DNA of 64,000 bases from an uncultured Bacteroidota bacterium (GTDB taxonomy: Bacteria > Bacteroidota > Bacteroidia > Flavobacteriales_F > PHOS-HE28), in NCBI GenBank assembly GCA_902826215.1, contig CADEDY010000001.1, positions 62,001 through 126,000 of the forward strand, written 5' to 3'. The stretch's first letter is position 1, and each line of letters begins with the position of its first letter. Below the pieces are notes generated by a model that saw only the letters and a list, made by a program, of their open reading frames with translations, did no database searches and was not told the DNA's origin. Positions 43,386-51,649 of this stretch are shown here, piece by piece. The translations under genes and the position numbers were made by a program.

Positions 43386-45176
43386 ATGACCACCGCACGC
43401 CCATTCCCAGCCCACTTGGCCCGCCATTCGCGCCACGCCCGTTTCTGGAACACGCTGATCTGGACCAGCATCTCGGTCGGACTGGCGCTGCTGTTGTTCC
43501 TTGCTTCATCCTTCTCGAGCCTAGCACAATGGCCTACGGATCCGGCCAACCCCTTGGTGATCTGCAACGCCCCGAGCTACCAGAAGAGCCTGCGTATCGC
43601 AAGCGATGGTGAAGGAGGCTGGATCGTGCTGTAGACAGATGACCGCTTAGGGGCGAACAACTAGGCTGTATACGGGCAACGGTTGGACGCAGGAGGAAAC
43701 CTGCTTTGGGAGCCCAATGGTCGTTTGATCCAGGCAATCCACGGGCGAAGCATCAACTACGTTGGTTCGGCGCGCCGGAATGATGACAGCATTTTCCTCG
43801 CCTACACCAGTGGTGCGGACCAGTTCGGTGCAGACACCCAGCGTGCGATGGCCTTCGACGGAGACGGCCAAGCGGTGTGGGCCCAGCCTACGTTGTTGGC
43901 ACAGCCAGAACCATTGCCGGGCGGCGGAACGGCCGGTGGTCACTTCTATCCACGGGTGGCAACAGTGCTCAACGGCATTTTCGTGGGCTGGGGAACGAAC
44001 CTGCTCGGTGGGGCGGATTACGTACACGAGGCTCGGGTCCTCAACGATGGCGCCAACCTGATGCCGGTGCAAGGCGTGGAGATCCCCAGCATGAACAACT
44101 CGATCGTCACCGGCCCTTGGACCATGCGACATGATCGGAATGGTGGTCTGATGCTGGAAGAACGATGGGGCAATGGAGCCGGAGCACCCTTGTTCACCAT
44201 GCATGTGGATAGCTTGGGCAGTGAACTGTGGCCCGAGTTGCTTCAAGTGACCGCCAACAGTGGCGGGCTCTTCTACGAGTGGAGCACCGCCATGGCACCG
44301 AACACGCGCATGAATTCCGTTTGGGCCAATGGTTACGACCTGAGCATGGCGATCTACGATACGTCTGGTGTACTCCTCAATACGACCGCAACGATCAACG
44401 TGTGCATGCAGGTCGATGTGCAAGAGAATCCCTTCGTGGTGCTGGCCGAGGAGGAGACCAGCGTGTTCTGGGCGGACAACCGTGCATCAGCGGGTAACGG
44501 TAGGCAGGTCTTCATGCAACGGTTCGATGTGAACGGCGCGCCGCTCCTCGCGGAGAATGGCGTGCGGGCCATGCAGGTCAATGGCAACCTCAACGGCTTT
44601 CCACGTGCGTTGGTAATGGAGGACGGTACACACATCGTTACCCTGTATTCCACTGCGGAGCTGCTGGGCGGAACACCCGGCTTCCGTGCAGGCCGCGTGA
44701 CCAATACGGGTGCGAACCTGTGGAGCGACACCACGCGTTTCTGCACACCGGAGCTCGGGCCGAATGGTGGTACGGACTACGGCATCGTACTTGATGATCA
44801 TGATGGTGTGGTGGCCGTCTGGTTCAACTACCAGAACGATGCGCTCTACGCGGCGCGCATCGAAAGCAGCGGAGCACTCGGTGGCAACAACTCAACGTCC
44901 ATTGCGCGATCTGGAAGTTCATAAGGTTTCCACATCTATCCGAACCCTATGAATGAACGGATCATGTTGAAGGTCGAGCACCCGTGGATAGGCCATGCGG
45001 CTACGGTGGATGTGCTGGATGCAATGGGCAGGGAGGTCTTCCATCAGCGCATCGGGGCGATGAGCGCCGTTGAGACCATCTTCCTATTGCCGGAGTGGAA
45101 GGATGGTATGTACCTGTTGAAACTCTATGCGGAAGGCCAGGTTCCGAAGATCACGCGCGTGATCGTGCGGCGCTGA
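43386..45176 (+). pseudogene. T9SS-secreted beta-propeller-like protein gene with three in-frame stops
   Basis: One frame of 597 codons runs without any indel: an N-terminal membrane or signal segment (TSISVGLALLLFLASSFS), repeats with a V-F-W-A-D-N-R ... Q-R-F-D-V-N-G pattern, and a type A T9SS tail (FHIYPNPMNERIMLKVEHP ... DGMYLLKLYAEGQ) ending at 45176. It is interrupted by TAG at 43632-43634, TAG at 43662-43664 and TAA at 44922-44924. By alignment to the repeat near 44468, the first TAG stands where Trp occurs in the other copy. Either the gene is dying by point mutations or several reads carry errors. It follows the defective LytTR regulator and may have been its target. The stop abuts the RidA gene on the other strand. 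Confidence 0.78.
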
Positions 45177-45587
45177 TCAAACTGTAGCCACCACCTTCAA
45201 CTCGATCGCGATCGGCGTGGGCAGGCAGTTGATCTCCAGCGTTGTCCGGCATGGAGGATTGTTCTCGAAGTGCTCCTTCCAAAGCCGGTTGTACGTGGCG
45301 AAGTCATCCTTCATGTTGGTGAGGAATACCGTCACATCTACGATCTTTTCCCACGAGGAACCGGAATCTTCAAGGATCCACTTCACATTCTGGAATACAC
45401 TACGCACTTGCGTTTCAATATCGTAGGAAAGGATGGAGCCATCCGTATCGAGTTCAACACCAGGGATCTTCTTCGTGCCACGTTCTCGCGGTCCCACGCC
45501 GCTGAGGAACAAAAGGTCGCCAACGCGACGTGCATGCGGGTAATGGCCAACGGGTTCGGGTGCCTTATTGCTGGAAATGGAGCTCAT
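45177..45587 (-). CDS. RidA-family protein (2-aminomuconate deaminase-like)
   Basis: This encodes a 136-residue protein. PVGHYPHARRVGDLLFLSGV, then IETQVRSVFQNVKWILEDSG and CRTTLEINCLPTPIAIELKV match the RidA/YjgF family; the Arg in CRTTLEI is the conserved substrate-binding residue. The spacing GPRERGTKKIPG-V in the N-terminal half is close to the 2-aminomuconate deaminase branch of the family, used in tryptophan/kynurenine breakdown, while other members hydrolyse reactive enamines. No other kynurenine genes are nearby. It is likely a cytoplasmic trimer. Confidence 0.88.
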   Translation of the reverse strand: MSSISSNKAPEPVGHYPHARRVGDLLFLSGVGPRERGTKKIPGVELDTDGSILSYDIETQVRSVFQNVKWILEDSGSSWEKIVDVTVFLTNMKDDFATYNRLWKEHFENNPPCRTTLEINCLPTPIAIELKVVATV

Positions 45588-45669
45588 GATCGGTACCTGG
45601 TTAACGTCGCGTATCGAATGTTTACACGGCGAAGATGACGACGATCACGCTTCCGGGGCAAATGACACC

Positions 45670-45677
45670 GACCTTTG
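45670..45677 (+). promoter_or_regulatory. -7 promoter box GACCTTTG of the ABC exporter operon
   Basis: GACCTTTG, identical to the boxes at 19432 and 51611, ends 4 nt before the ATG at 45682 of the adaptor gene, so the transcript is nearly leaderless. Confidence 0.45.
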
Positions 45678-45681
45678 GGAT

Positions 45682-46767
45682 ATGTCGCCTCACTTCTTGA
45701 CCATCATTCCGATCTTGCTATTGGTCACCGGATGCAAGCCGGATTCGGAAAGTGTGACACCTACCTTGGGTACGATCACGGAAAGCGCCTACGCCAGTGG
45801 AGTGGTGAAGGCCGAAGGACAGTATCAAGTGTTCCCTGTGGTGAGCGGTCGTGTCGTTACTATCCTGGTCCAGGAAGGAGATACGGTCAAGGCCGGACAA
45901 GTGCTCCTTCATATCGATGATCGCACCAGCAGCTTGAGCACGAACAACGCCTATGCGCAACTGCGGCTATTGGAGCAGAACGTTCGGGATGATGGCCCGG
46001 TGCTTTCTCAGTTGAGCTCGGCCGTTGAACAAGCGCGGGAGAAGCTCGCCGTGGATAGCACGAATCTCGCGAGACAACAAGCGCTGTGGGCGCAACAGAT
46101 CGGCAGCCGCAATGATCTGGACCAACGTGAACTGGCCTACACCACGAGTCGAACAACGTATGACCGCGCGGTGAAATCCTTGGTTGAGAACCGCGCGAAG
46201 CTGCAGACCGAACTGAGCGTCGCGCGCAATAACCTCGCCATCAGCGCGGCAGGGAACGATGACCGCAGCCCGCGCAGTTTGATCGATGGGATCGTGTACG
46301 ACCTCATGATCGAACCAGGGGAGTTGGCGACCACGCAGCGGGCGGTCGCCATAATCGGCAGTGCGACCGATCTGTACTTGGATCTCGAAGTGGACGAATA
46401 CGACATCCGCCGAATAGAGCCAGGGCAGCAAGTGTATGTGACCCTTGATAGTTATGGAGAGCAGGCCTTCGAAGCCAAGGTCACGCGCATCATCCCCTTC
46501 ATGGATGAACGGTCCCGTACGTTCAAGGTGGAAGCGGAATTCGTACAGCGGCCACCCACGCTTTTCCCGAACCTCACAGCGGAAGCGAGCATTGTACTGC
46601 AGATGAAGGAGAATGCCTTACGTGTTCCTGCAAGCTACGTGGTCGATGATGCGTACGTACTTACCGCTCCAGATACGCGTACTCCGGTGAAGCTCGGTCT
46701 ACGTGACATGCAGTTCGTGGAGATCGTTTCGGGCATCGACGCAAACACACAGCTCTACAAGCCTTGA
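45682..46767 (+). CDS. MacA-like periplasmic adaptor lipoprotein
   Basis: This encodes a 361-residue protein with a lipobox (LLVTGC). The first lipoyl half is ASGVVKAEGQYQVFPVVSGR then VVTILVQEGDTVKAGQVLLH, followed by a long coiled-coil hairpin (about residues 85-180), the second half (LIDGIVYDLMIEPGEL) and a beta-barrel (LDLEVDEYDIRRIEPGQQVY). This is the HlyD/MacA family, connecting an inner-membrane ABC exporter to an outer channel. The ATG at 45682 was chosen for its signal and promoter; an earlier in-frame start has neither. It is followed by an FtsX-type permease and an ATPase gene. Confidence 0.88.
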   Translation: MSPHFLTIIPILLLVTGCKPDSESVTPTLGTITESAYASGVVKAEGQYQVFPVVSGRVVTILVQEGDTVKAGQVLLHIDDRTSSLSTNNAYAQLRLLEQNVRDDGPVLSQLSSAVEQAREKLAVDSTNLARQQALWAQQIGSRNDLDQRELAYTTSRTTYDRAVKSLVENRAKLQTELSVARNNLAISAAGNDDRSPRSLIDGIVYDLMIEPGELATTQRAVAIIGSATDLYLDLEVDEYDIRRIEPGQQVYVTLDSYGEQAFEAKVTRIIPFMDERSRTFKVEAEFVQRPPTLFPNLTAEASIVLQMKENALRVPASYVVDDAYVLTAPDTRTPVKLGLRDMQFVEIVSGIDANTQLYKP

Positions 46768-46775
46768 TCCCGAGC

Positions 46776-48047
46776 ATGCTGCTGCTCATCGAGATCGCTG
46801 TGACCTTGCTACGTGCCAAGTTGCGTCAGAGCATCATTGCCGCTGTGGGCGTGATGTTCAGCATTGCCATGTTCGTGACACTGTTGGGTTTCATGAATGG
46901 CCTGAACCAGCTGCTCGACGGGCTCGTACTCAACCGGACCCCGCACGTACGCTTGTACAACGAATTGAAGGTCTCGGACAAACAACCGATCGACCTCGTC
47001 CGCTTTCCAGGGCCGTCGACGTTCGATGCGGGACCTTACCACATCATTCGGAGCGCGAAACCCAAGAATGAGCTACCACGCTTGCGCAACGCCACGGCCA
47101 TCATGAGTGCATTGGAGAAGGACGATCGGGTGCTGGCCGTCTCCCCAAGACTTGTCGCTCAAGTGCTCTTCAACGTGGGAACCACCGAGCTCAATGGCAT
47201 CGTGAACGGCGTGGATGTGATGAAGGAGGTGCAGTACTACAAGTTCAAGGACTATCTCGTAGAAGGCGAGCCGTATGACCTGGCCACGGGCAACAACGCG
47301 ATCGTTCTGGGTAAAGGCTTGGCAGACCTGATGGAAGCCAAGATCGGCGACCTTGTGCAAGTGACCACCGCCTCGGGCGACCGTTCCATGTTGCGCGTGG
47401 TAGGCTTGTTCCAGACCGGTATCGCCGAGTACGACAAGGTGCAGTGCTACGCGAGCATCAAGACCGTTCAGAAGCTGATCGCTCGACCGAGCAGCTACTA
47501 CACGGACATCAACGTGAAATTGCACGACCTCGCCAACGCGCCCTCCATGGCACGGGAGTTCGAATCCCGTTTTAGCGTGCAAGCGGTCGACATCCGAACC
47601 GCCAACGCGCAATTCGAAACGGGGAGCGATGTGCGCAACATCATCAGCTACGCGGTCGGCGTGGTGTTGCTGATCGTGGCAGGCTTCGGGATCTACAACA
47701 TCCTGAACATGATGATCTATGAGAAGCTCGATGCCATCGCCATACTCAAGGCCACCGGGTTCAATGGACGCGATGTTCAGCGCATCTTTCTTCTATTGAG
47801 CATCATCATCGGGCTGGTGGGGGGTGTTGGCGGTCTCGCGGGGGGCTTCGCACTGCAAAAGGTCATCGACAATATCCCGTTCAAGACAGAAGCGCTGCCG
47901 ACAGTCACGACCTATCCGATCGATTTTTCGTTGAAATTCTACATCATCGCGGTCACCTTCGCGCTACTTACAACGTGGGTGGCCGGCTGGTTCCCGGCGC
48001 GCAAAGCCAGCCAAGTGGATCCTGTCGAGATCATCAGAGGGAAATGA
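46776..48047 (+). CDS. MacB/FtsX-type ABC exporter permease
   Basis: This encodes a 423-residue membrane protein: TM1 near the N-terminus (QSIIAAVGVMFSIAMFVTLL), a periplasmic domain of about 230 residues, then three TM segments (SYAVGVVLLIVAGFGIYNIL; IFLLLSIIIGLVGGVGGLAG; FYIIAVTFALLTTWVAGW), ending in FPARKASQVDPVEIIRGK, the usual FtsX/LolE/MacB end. TTG at 46764 (overlapping the adaptor stop) is an alternative start. It overlaps the ATPase gene by 4 nt (ATGA). The complex is like MacAB: it expels peptides, glycolipids or macrolides. No TolC gene is adjacent; the one at 25.9 kb might be shared. Confidence 0.9.
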   Translation: MLLLIEIAVTLLRAKLRQSIIAAVGVMFSIAMFVTLLGFMNGLNQLLDGLVLNRTPHVRLYNELKVSDKQPIDLVRFPGPSTFDAGPYHIIRSAKPKNELPRLRNATAIMSALEKDDRVLAVSPRLVAQVLFNVGTTELNGIVNGVDVMKEVQYYKFKDYLVEGEPYDLATGNNAIVLGKGLADLMEAKIGDLVQVTTASGDRSMLRVVGLFQTGIAEYDKVQCYASIKTVQKLIARPSSYYTDINVKLHDLANAPSMAREFESRFSVQAVDIRTANAQFETGSDVRNIISYAVGVVLLIVAGFGIYNILNMMIYEKLDAIAILKATGFNGRDVQRIFLLLSIIIGLVGGVGGLAGGFALQKVIDNIPFKTEALPTVTTYPIDFSLKFYIIAVTFALLTTWVAGWFPARKASQVDPVEIIRGK

Positions 48048-48742
48048 GCGGCAAGGACCTCGTGCTTCAAGTGGAGAAGGTGAACAAGTCCTTCCACGAC
48101 CCCATCACGGTGAAGGTGCTGAAGGATGTTTCGCTGGAGATCGCAAAGGGTGAATTCGTCAGCATCACCGGCAAAAGTGGGTGCGGTAAAAGTACATTGC
48201 TCTACATCCTGAGCACCATGGACACCGACTATGAAGGTGAGTTGCGCATCGATGGCGAACCGACGCGACTCGCCACCAAGACGAGGCTGGCTCATTTGCG
48301 CAACGAGAAGATCGGCTTCGTTTTCCAGTTCCACTACCTGCTCAATGAATTCAGCGTGCTGCACAATGTGATGCTCCCCGGTTTGAAGCTGGGCAAGAAG
48401 AGCAAGGCTGAAGTCGAGCAGCGCGCCATGGAACTCCTGCGCGAATTGGAGATCGGCGATCAAGCCTTGAAAGGGGCGCACCAGATCAGCGGTGGTCAGA
48501 AGCAGCGTGTGGCCATTGCGCGCGCCATGATCAACGACCCGCTGATCATCATGGGCGACGAGCCCACCGGCAACCTGGACAGTCGGAACGGCGAGATCGT
48601 CTTCGGGATCTTCCAACGGATCGCCCAAGAGCACAAGCGCAGCTTGCTCATTGTTACGCACGATCAGGATTTCGCAGCGCGCACCGACCGCATCATCGAG
48701 ATGGACGACGGAAGGGTGGTCGGGTCTGCCGATCGAGCGTGA
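48044..48742 (+). CDS. ABC transporter ATPase (LolD/MacB type)
   Basis: This encodes a 232-residue protein. Walker A is GKSGCGKST (residues 43-51), the Q-loop Gln is at 95 (FVFQFHYLL), the signature is ISGGQ (148-152), Walker B is IIMGDEPTGNLDSR (D172, E173), and the switch His is in LIVTHDQDFA. The sequence FQFHYLLNEFSVLHNVMLP is typical of the LolD/MacB/FtsE subgroup. It drives the permease encoded just upstream (4-nt overlap). The 266 bp downstream of it contain no gene or terminator that I can see. Confidence 0.93.
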   Translation: MSGKDLVLQVEKVNKSFHDPITVKVLKDVSLEIAKGEFVSITGKSGCGKSTLLYILSTMDTDYEGELRIDGEPTRLATKTRLAHLRNEKIGFVFQFHYLLNEFSVLHNVMLPGLKLGKKSKAEVEQRAMELLRELEIGDQALKGAHQISGGQKQRVAIARAMINDPLIIMGDEPTGNLDSRNGEIVFGIFQRIAQEHKRSLLIVTHDQDFAARTDRIIEMDDGRVVGSADRA

Positions 48743-49008
48743 TCAGCGCGTTCTCAAAAGGAGAAGGACCCCGTTGACTGATCCTCCAGCGAGTCTTGTT
48801 CGCGCTGCGATACAACGATACAACCCGGAATTGCGTGTGGCAGCGTACTGATCCGACCTGTCGTCAGGAAGAAGTTTCCGGGTGCCTGGGCAACGAATGG
48901 CTTTGATCCGGTTTCTTCCAAAGAATAGATGGGTGGAGTTCGGACGATGCGCACGAACGCAGGATCCGTAATGAAGCACCTCGGATTTCGGGGAGGGATC
49001 TAGATGAT

Positions 49009-50379
49009 CTAACGCGCCCTGTAAAAGCTCACGATGAATCTGGCCCCTGCGCCGAGTTCGGACTCCACGTGCACGCGACCACCATGAAGTTCGGTGATCC
49101 GCTTGACCAGTGAAAGTCCTATGCCATGTCCTTTAGTGCCAGCCGCACTAGGTGCACGGTAGAACTGTTGAAAGATCCGTTCATGATCGGCTGTATCGAT
49201 CCCCGAACCGTGATCAGCGACCTCTATGGACAGTTGGGTCCTATTGCCCTTCAGTGTTACGATGGCATGGTGATCGTTGGAATACTTGCACGCATTCTCG
49301 ATCAGGTTCACGAGCAATGAGCGAAGCAGGATCTCATTTCCTTGGATCGTAATATCCGCTGCTTCTTCCACTTCGGCGATGAAGACATCAACACGATTCT
49401 GCGCATCCGTACGAATGACCTCAGAGCGGGCGGCCCATAGTAGCTCATCCATCCGGACCGGAGCGAAGCTGATCCCTGTGGCATCGGTCTCAGCTTGCGC
49501 CATCAGAAGGAGGCGATTGCTCAATCGATTGAGGGAATGCATGTCCTCCAGTACCGAATTCAAAGCATTTCGATAGTCCTCGCCGCTGCGTTCTTTCAAG
49601 AGGAGCACTTCCAATTGCCCGGATATCGCTGTAAGGGGTGTTCGCATCTCATGTGATGCGTTCGCAATGAAATTCTTCTGAGCCGCGAACGCCGCCTCGA
49701 GCCTTTCCAGAAGGTCGTTGAACGATACGGCCACTTGGGCGATCTCGTCCGTTCCCTTGCCCAAGGCACTTCGTCTTGATAGGTCCGAAGCACTGATGGT
49801 CCGGAGGTCCATCACCAAGCGCTGTAAGGGTGATAGCGCTCTGCGCGCGAAGGCTCGACCGATCAGAAAGATCAGCACCAGACCGATCAGAAAGGTCACG
49901 AGCATTACTCGAGCTTGATCCTGCAATTTGCCCCTTCCGTAGAGGTCTTGCCCGGAGACCACAGCTACGGATCGTTCATTCGGCTTGTTCACACTGAACG
50001 CCAACAGCTCCCGGTCGTTCGTGATGCGCTCAACATCGCCCTGTTTTCGAATGCTATCGAGCAAGGCTGGGGTGATCTCCAACAACCCATGATCTTCCCC
50101 AAGGTGGAAGATCAGCGCATTGTTGGCGTCATAAATGCTCAACCCCTCTTTGACCAATCGCACAGGGCTCTTCTGTTCGATCTTCCTCAGCAGGTGATCA
50201 TCCACCTCGGCAACGTCCAGGAGCAGGCTTGCCGTGTTCTCACCACGCGAGCGCATGCGATCATGGAATTGTTCCTGCCGGAATTCGGCCGCACGGGCAT
50301 ACACGACGATGAAGGCAGCCCCAACGATGAGCGAAGCCAGCACCAGGAATTGAAGTGCCAGTCGCGTACGTATCCTCAT
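49009..50379 (-). CDS. sensor histidine kinase with HAMP domain
   Basis: This encodes a 456-residue protein with TM1 (residues 8-28), a periplasmic sensor of about 130 residues, TM2 (160-175, FLIGLVLIFLIG), HAMP (RALSPLQRLVMDLRTISASD), HisKA (NFIANASHEMRTPLTAISGQ with H243) and HATPase (VNLIENACKYSNDH; VADHGSGIDTADHERIFQQF; GIGLSLVKRI). This is the EnvZ/BaeS class of two-component kinases. Its ATG overlaps the stop of the response-regulator gene upstream (ATGA). The signal is unknown; the neighbouring MacAB-like exporter is a plausible target but has no visible site. Confidence 0.93.
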   Translation of the reverse strand: MRIRTRLALQFLVLASLIVGAAFIVVYARAAEFRQEQFHDRMRSRGENTASLLLDVAEVDDHLLRKIEQKSPVRLVKEGLSIYDANNALIFHLGEDHGLLEITPALLDSIRKQGDVERITNDRELLAFSVNKPNERSVAVVSGQDLYGRGKLQDQARVMLVTFLIGLVLIFLIGRAFARRALSPLQRLVMDLRTISASDLSRRSALGKGTDEIAQVAVSFNDLLERLEAAFAAQKNFIANASHEMRTPLTAISGQLEVLLLKERSGEDYRNALNSVLEDMHSLNRLSNRLLLMAQAETDATGISFAPVRMDELLWAARSEVIRTDAQNRVDVFIAEVEEAADITIQGNEILLRSLLVNLIENACKYSNDHHAIVTLKGNRTQLSIEVADHGSGIDTADHERIFQQFYRAPSAAGTKGHGIGLSLVKRITELHGGRVHVESELGAGARFIVSFYRAR

Positions 50380-51056
50380 GGACGATCGGTCAGGATATAC
50401 CCTAGGCCCACTCGATTGTGGATCAACTTCGGTTCGAAATCCCGGTCCACTTTCTTACGAAGCAATTTGATGTAGGCTTCGACCACATTGGTGCCGGTGT
50501 TGAAATCGATGTCCCAAACCCGCTCGCTGATCAAAGCACGCGAAAGCACACGTTCCGGGTTGCGCAGGAAGAACTCCAACAACGCGAATTCCTTGGCCGT
50601 TAGAAGAATACGTTGACCGTCGCGTGTGGCCTCCTTCTTCATCAGGTTCAACTCGAGGTTGCCATAGGCCAACGTGCCATTGGATTCCGTTGCGGCATGG
50701 CCTCGACGTGAGAGTGACCGTATGCGCGCAAGCAGTTCTTGGAACTCGAAGGGTTTCACCAAATAGTCGTCTGCGCCGGCATCCAAGCCGGCCACCTTAT
50801 CATCCGTGGTGCCCAATGCCGTCAACATCAGGATCGGCATGTTACCGCCATCGTGACGGATCGCCCTGCAAGTGTCCACCCCATTGAGACCGGGCAGGAT
50901 CACATCCAGCAGGACCAGATCCACACCTTTCTCTTTGGCCAGTCGCCTACCGCTATTCCCATCTGAGGCGCTTAATACCTCGTGTCCGCTTTCTTCCAAT
51001 CCTTGCTTCAGGAAAGCAGCCACCTTGGGTTCATCTTCTACCACAAGAATGCGCAT
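50376..51056 (-). CDS. OmpR/PhoB-family response regulator
   Basis: This encodes a 226-residue protein. The receiver MRILVVEDEPKVAAFLKQG has phospho-acceptor Asp51 (LVLLDVILPG), T/S switch LMLTA and Lys101 (LVKPF). The C-terminal winged helix has RILLTAKEFALLEFFLRNPE and VVEAYIKLLRKKVDRDFEPK. The ATG at 51056 gives the family N-terminus; the frame extends 31 codons upstream. It is translated ahead of its kinase with a 4-nt overlap. Confidence 0.94.
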   Translation of the reverse strand: MRILVVEDEPKVAAFLKQGLEESGHEVLSASDGNSGRRLAKEKGVDLVLLDVILPGLNGVDTCRAIRHDGGNMPILMLTALGTTDDKVAGLDAGADDYLVKPFEFQELLARIRSLSRRGHAATESNGTLAYGNLELNLMKKEATRDGQRILLTAKEFALLEFFLRNPERVLSRALISERVWDIDFNTGTNVVEAYIKLLRKKVDRDFEPKLIHNRVGLGYILTDRP

Positions 51057-51119
51057 GGCCAAATCTACGGGGAGTGCTTGGCCATTAGTTGCCATTTGGT
51101 CCAGCGTTGGCGAAAATGC

Positions 51120-51147
51120 GAAGAAGGCCCGTCCCCGAGCCTTCTTC
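51120..51147 (-). repeat. inverted repeat / hairpin A
   Basis: GAAGAAGGC (51120-51128) and GCCTTCTTC (51139-51147) pair perfectly around CCGTCCCCGA. Read on the complement strand the stem extends to 12 bp (one U-G pair) closed by a GGGA tetraloop; on the plus strand a C-A mismatch would occur, so the complement RNA is the better folder. It may be a terminator or a structured RNA element. Confidence 0.6.
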
Positions 51148-51377
51148 AAGTAGTTGGATCATGCGCGACGTGCGGTCTTGCGACCACCCCGGACCGGATC
51201 TCCCAAACCTGCCCGTTCATCGTGCATTCTACGGTGCGTTACGTACCTTACCTACGCAAGTGCACCGTTGATCCGCACTATTCTAACATCCGGGTACAAA
51301 GGTGAAGTGGTGGAATGAAGCGCTTGGGCAGGGGAGGTGAAAGTTCCGTGAAGATCACAAGAGACGGGTTCAATGCG

Positions 51378-51403
51378 AACAGGCCCCGTCCCCGAGGCCT
51401 GTT
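51378..51403 (-). repeat. inverted repeat / hairpin B
   Basis: AACAGGCC (51378-51385) and GGCCTGTT (51396-51403) pair perfectly around the same centre, CCGTCCCCGA, as hairpin A 250 bp away. The bases before both stems (AATGCGAA) are also shared, while the stems differ in a way that keeps the pairing. Confidence 0.6.
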
Positions 51404-51588
51404 GCTAGGTCGTCCGTCCGCTTGAGGGCGGAACACCACCCCTTTGCTCACCTTTCGATCGCCCTCCCGGGCATCCTGTGGTTCTGGCGGACGAGTTGTT
51501 CTTCTGCAGCGCAAAGATCAACAGGTCGTATGAAGCCGATGTGTAAAGTGTGTGAAGCATTTATTCGGGGTCTCCTTGTTCTCCACTA

Positions 51589-51618
51589 TTGATCAACAAC
51601 CATTCGCGCCGACCTTTG
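51589..51618 (+). promoter_or_regulatory. Bacteroidota promoter (TTG-N19-GACCTTTG) of the AKR gene
   Basis: TTG at 51589-51591 and GACCTTTG at 51611-51618 are 19 nt apart, the normal spacing. The start codon at 51650 follows 31 nt later, so unlike most genes here this one has a leader of roughly 25 nt. Confidence 0.6.
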
Positions 51619-51649
51619 TTACGCTTGTATAACTCCCAACCTCCAGAAC

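Larger units (their letters stand above)
51057..51649. other. 593-bp intergenic region with two related hairpins and a promoter
   Basis: No gene with a recognisable product was found. The region lies between the divergently read OmpR-type regulator gene and the aldo/keto reductase gene. It contains two inverted repeats with identical 10-nt centres (51120-51147, 51378-51403) and a good Bacteroidota promoter near its right end. On the complement strand a 22-codon frame starting at 51229 and ending 15 nt before the first hairpin is possible but unsupported. Confidence 0.6.

Noticed and set aside
40946-43664. Recoding of TAG as a sense codon, suggested by several in-frame TAG codons
   Set aside because: TAG is used as the normal terminal stop in many intact genes here (6485, 13705, 22910, 23565, 39458), frameshifts accompany the TAGs in the kinase, and some interrupting stops are TAA. 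Local decay or sequence errors explain it better.
51278-51514. 78-codon minus-strand frame in the intergenic region
   Set aside because: Arg/Pro-rich, no homology recognised, and it covers hairpin B; a structured RNA or no gene is more likely.
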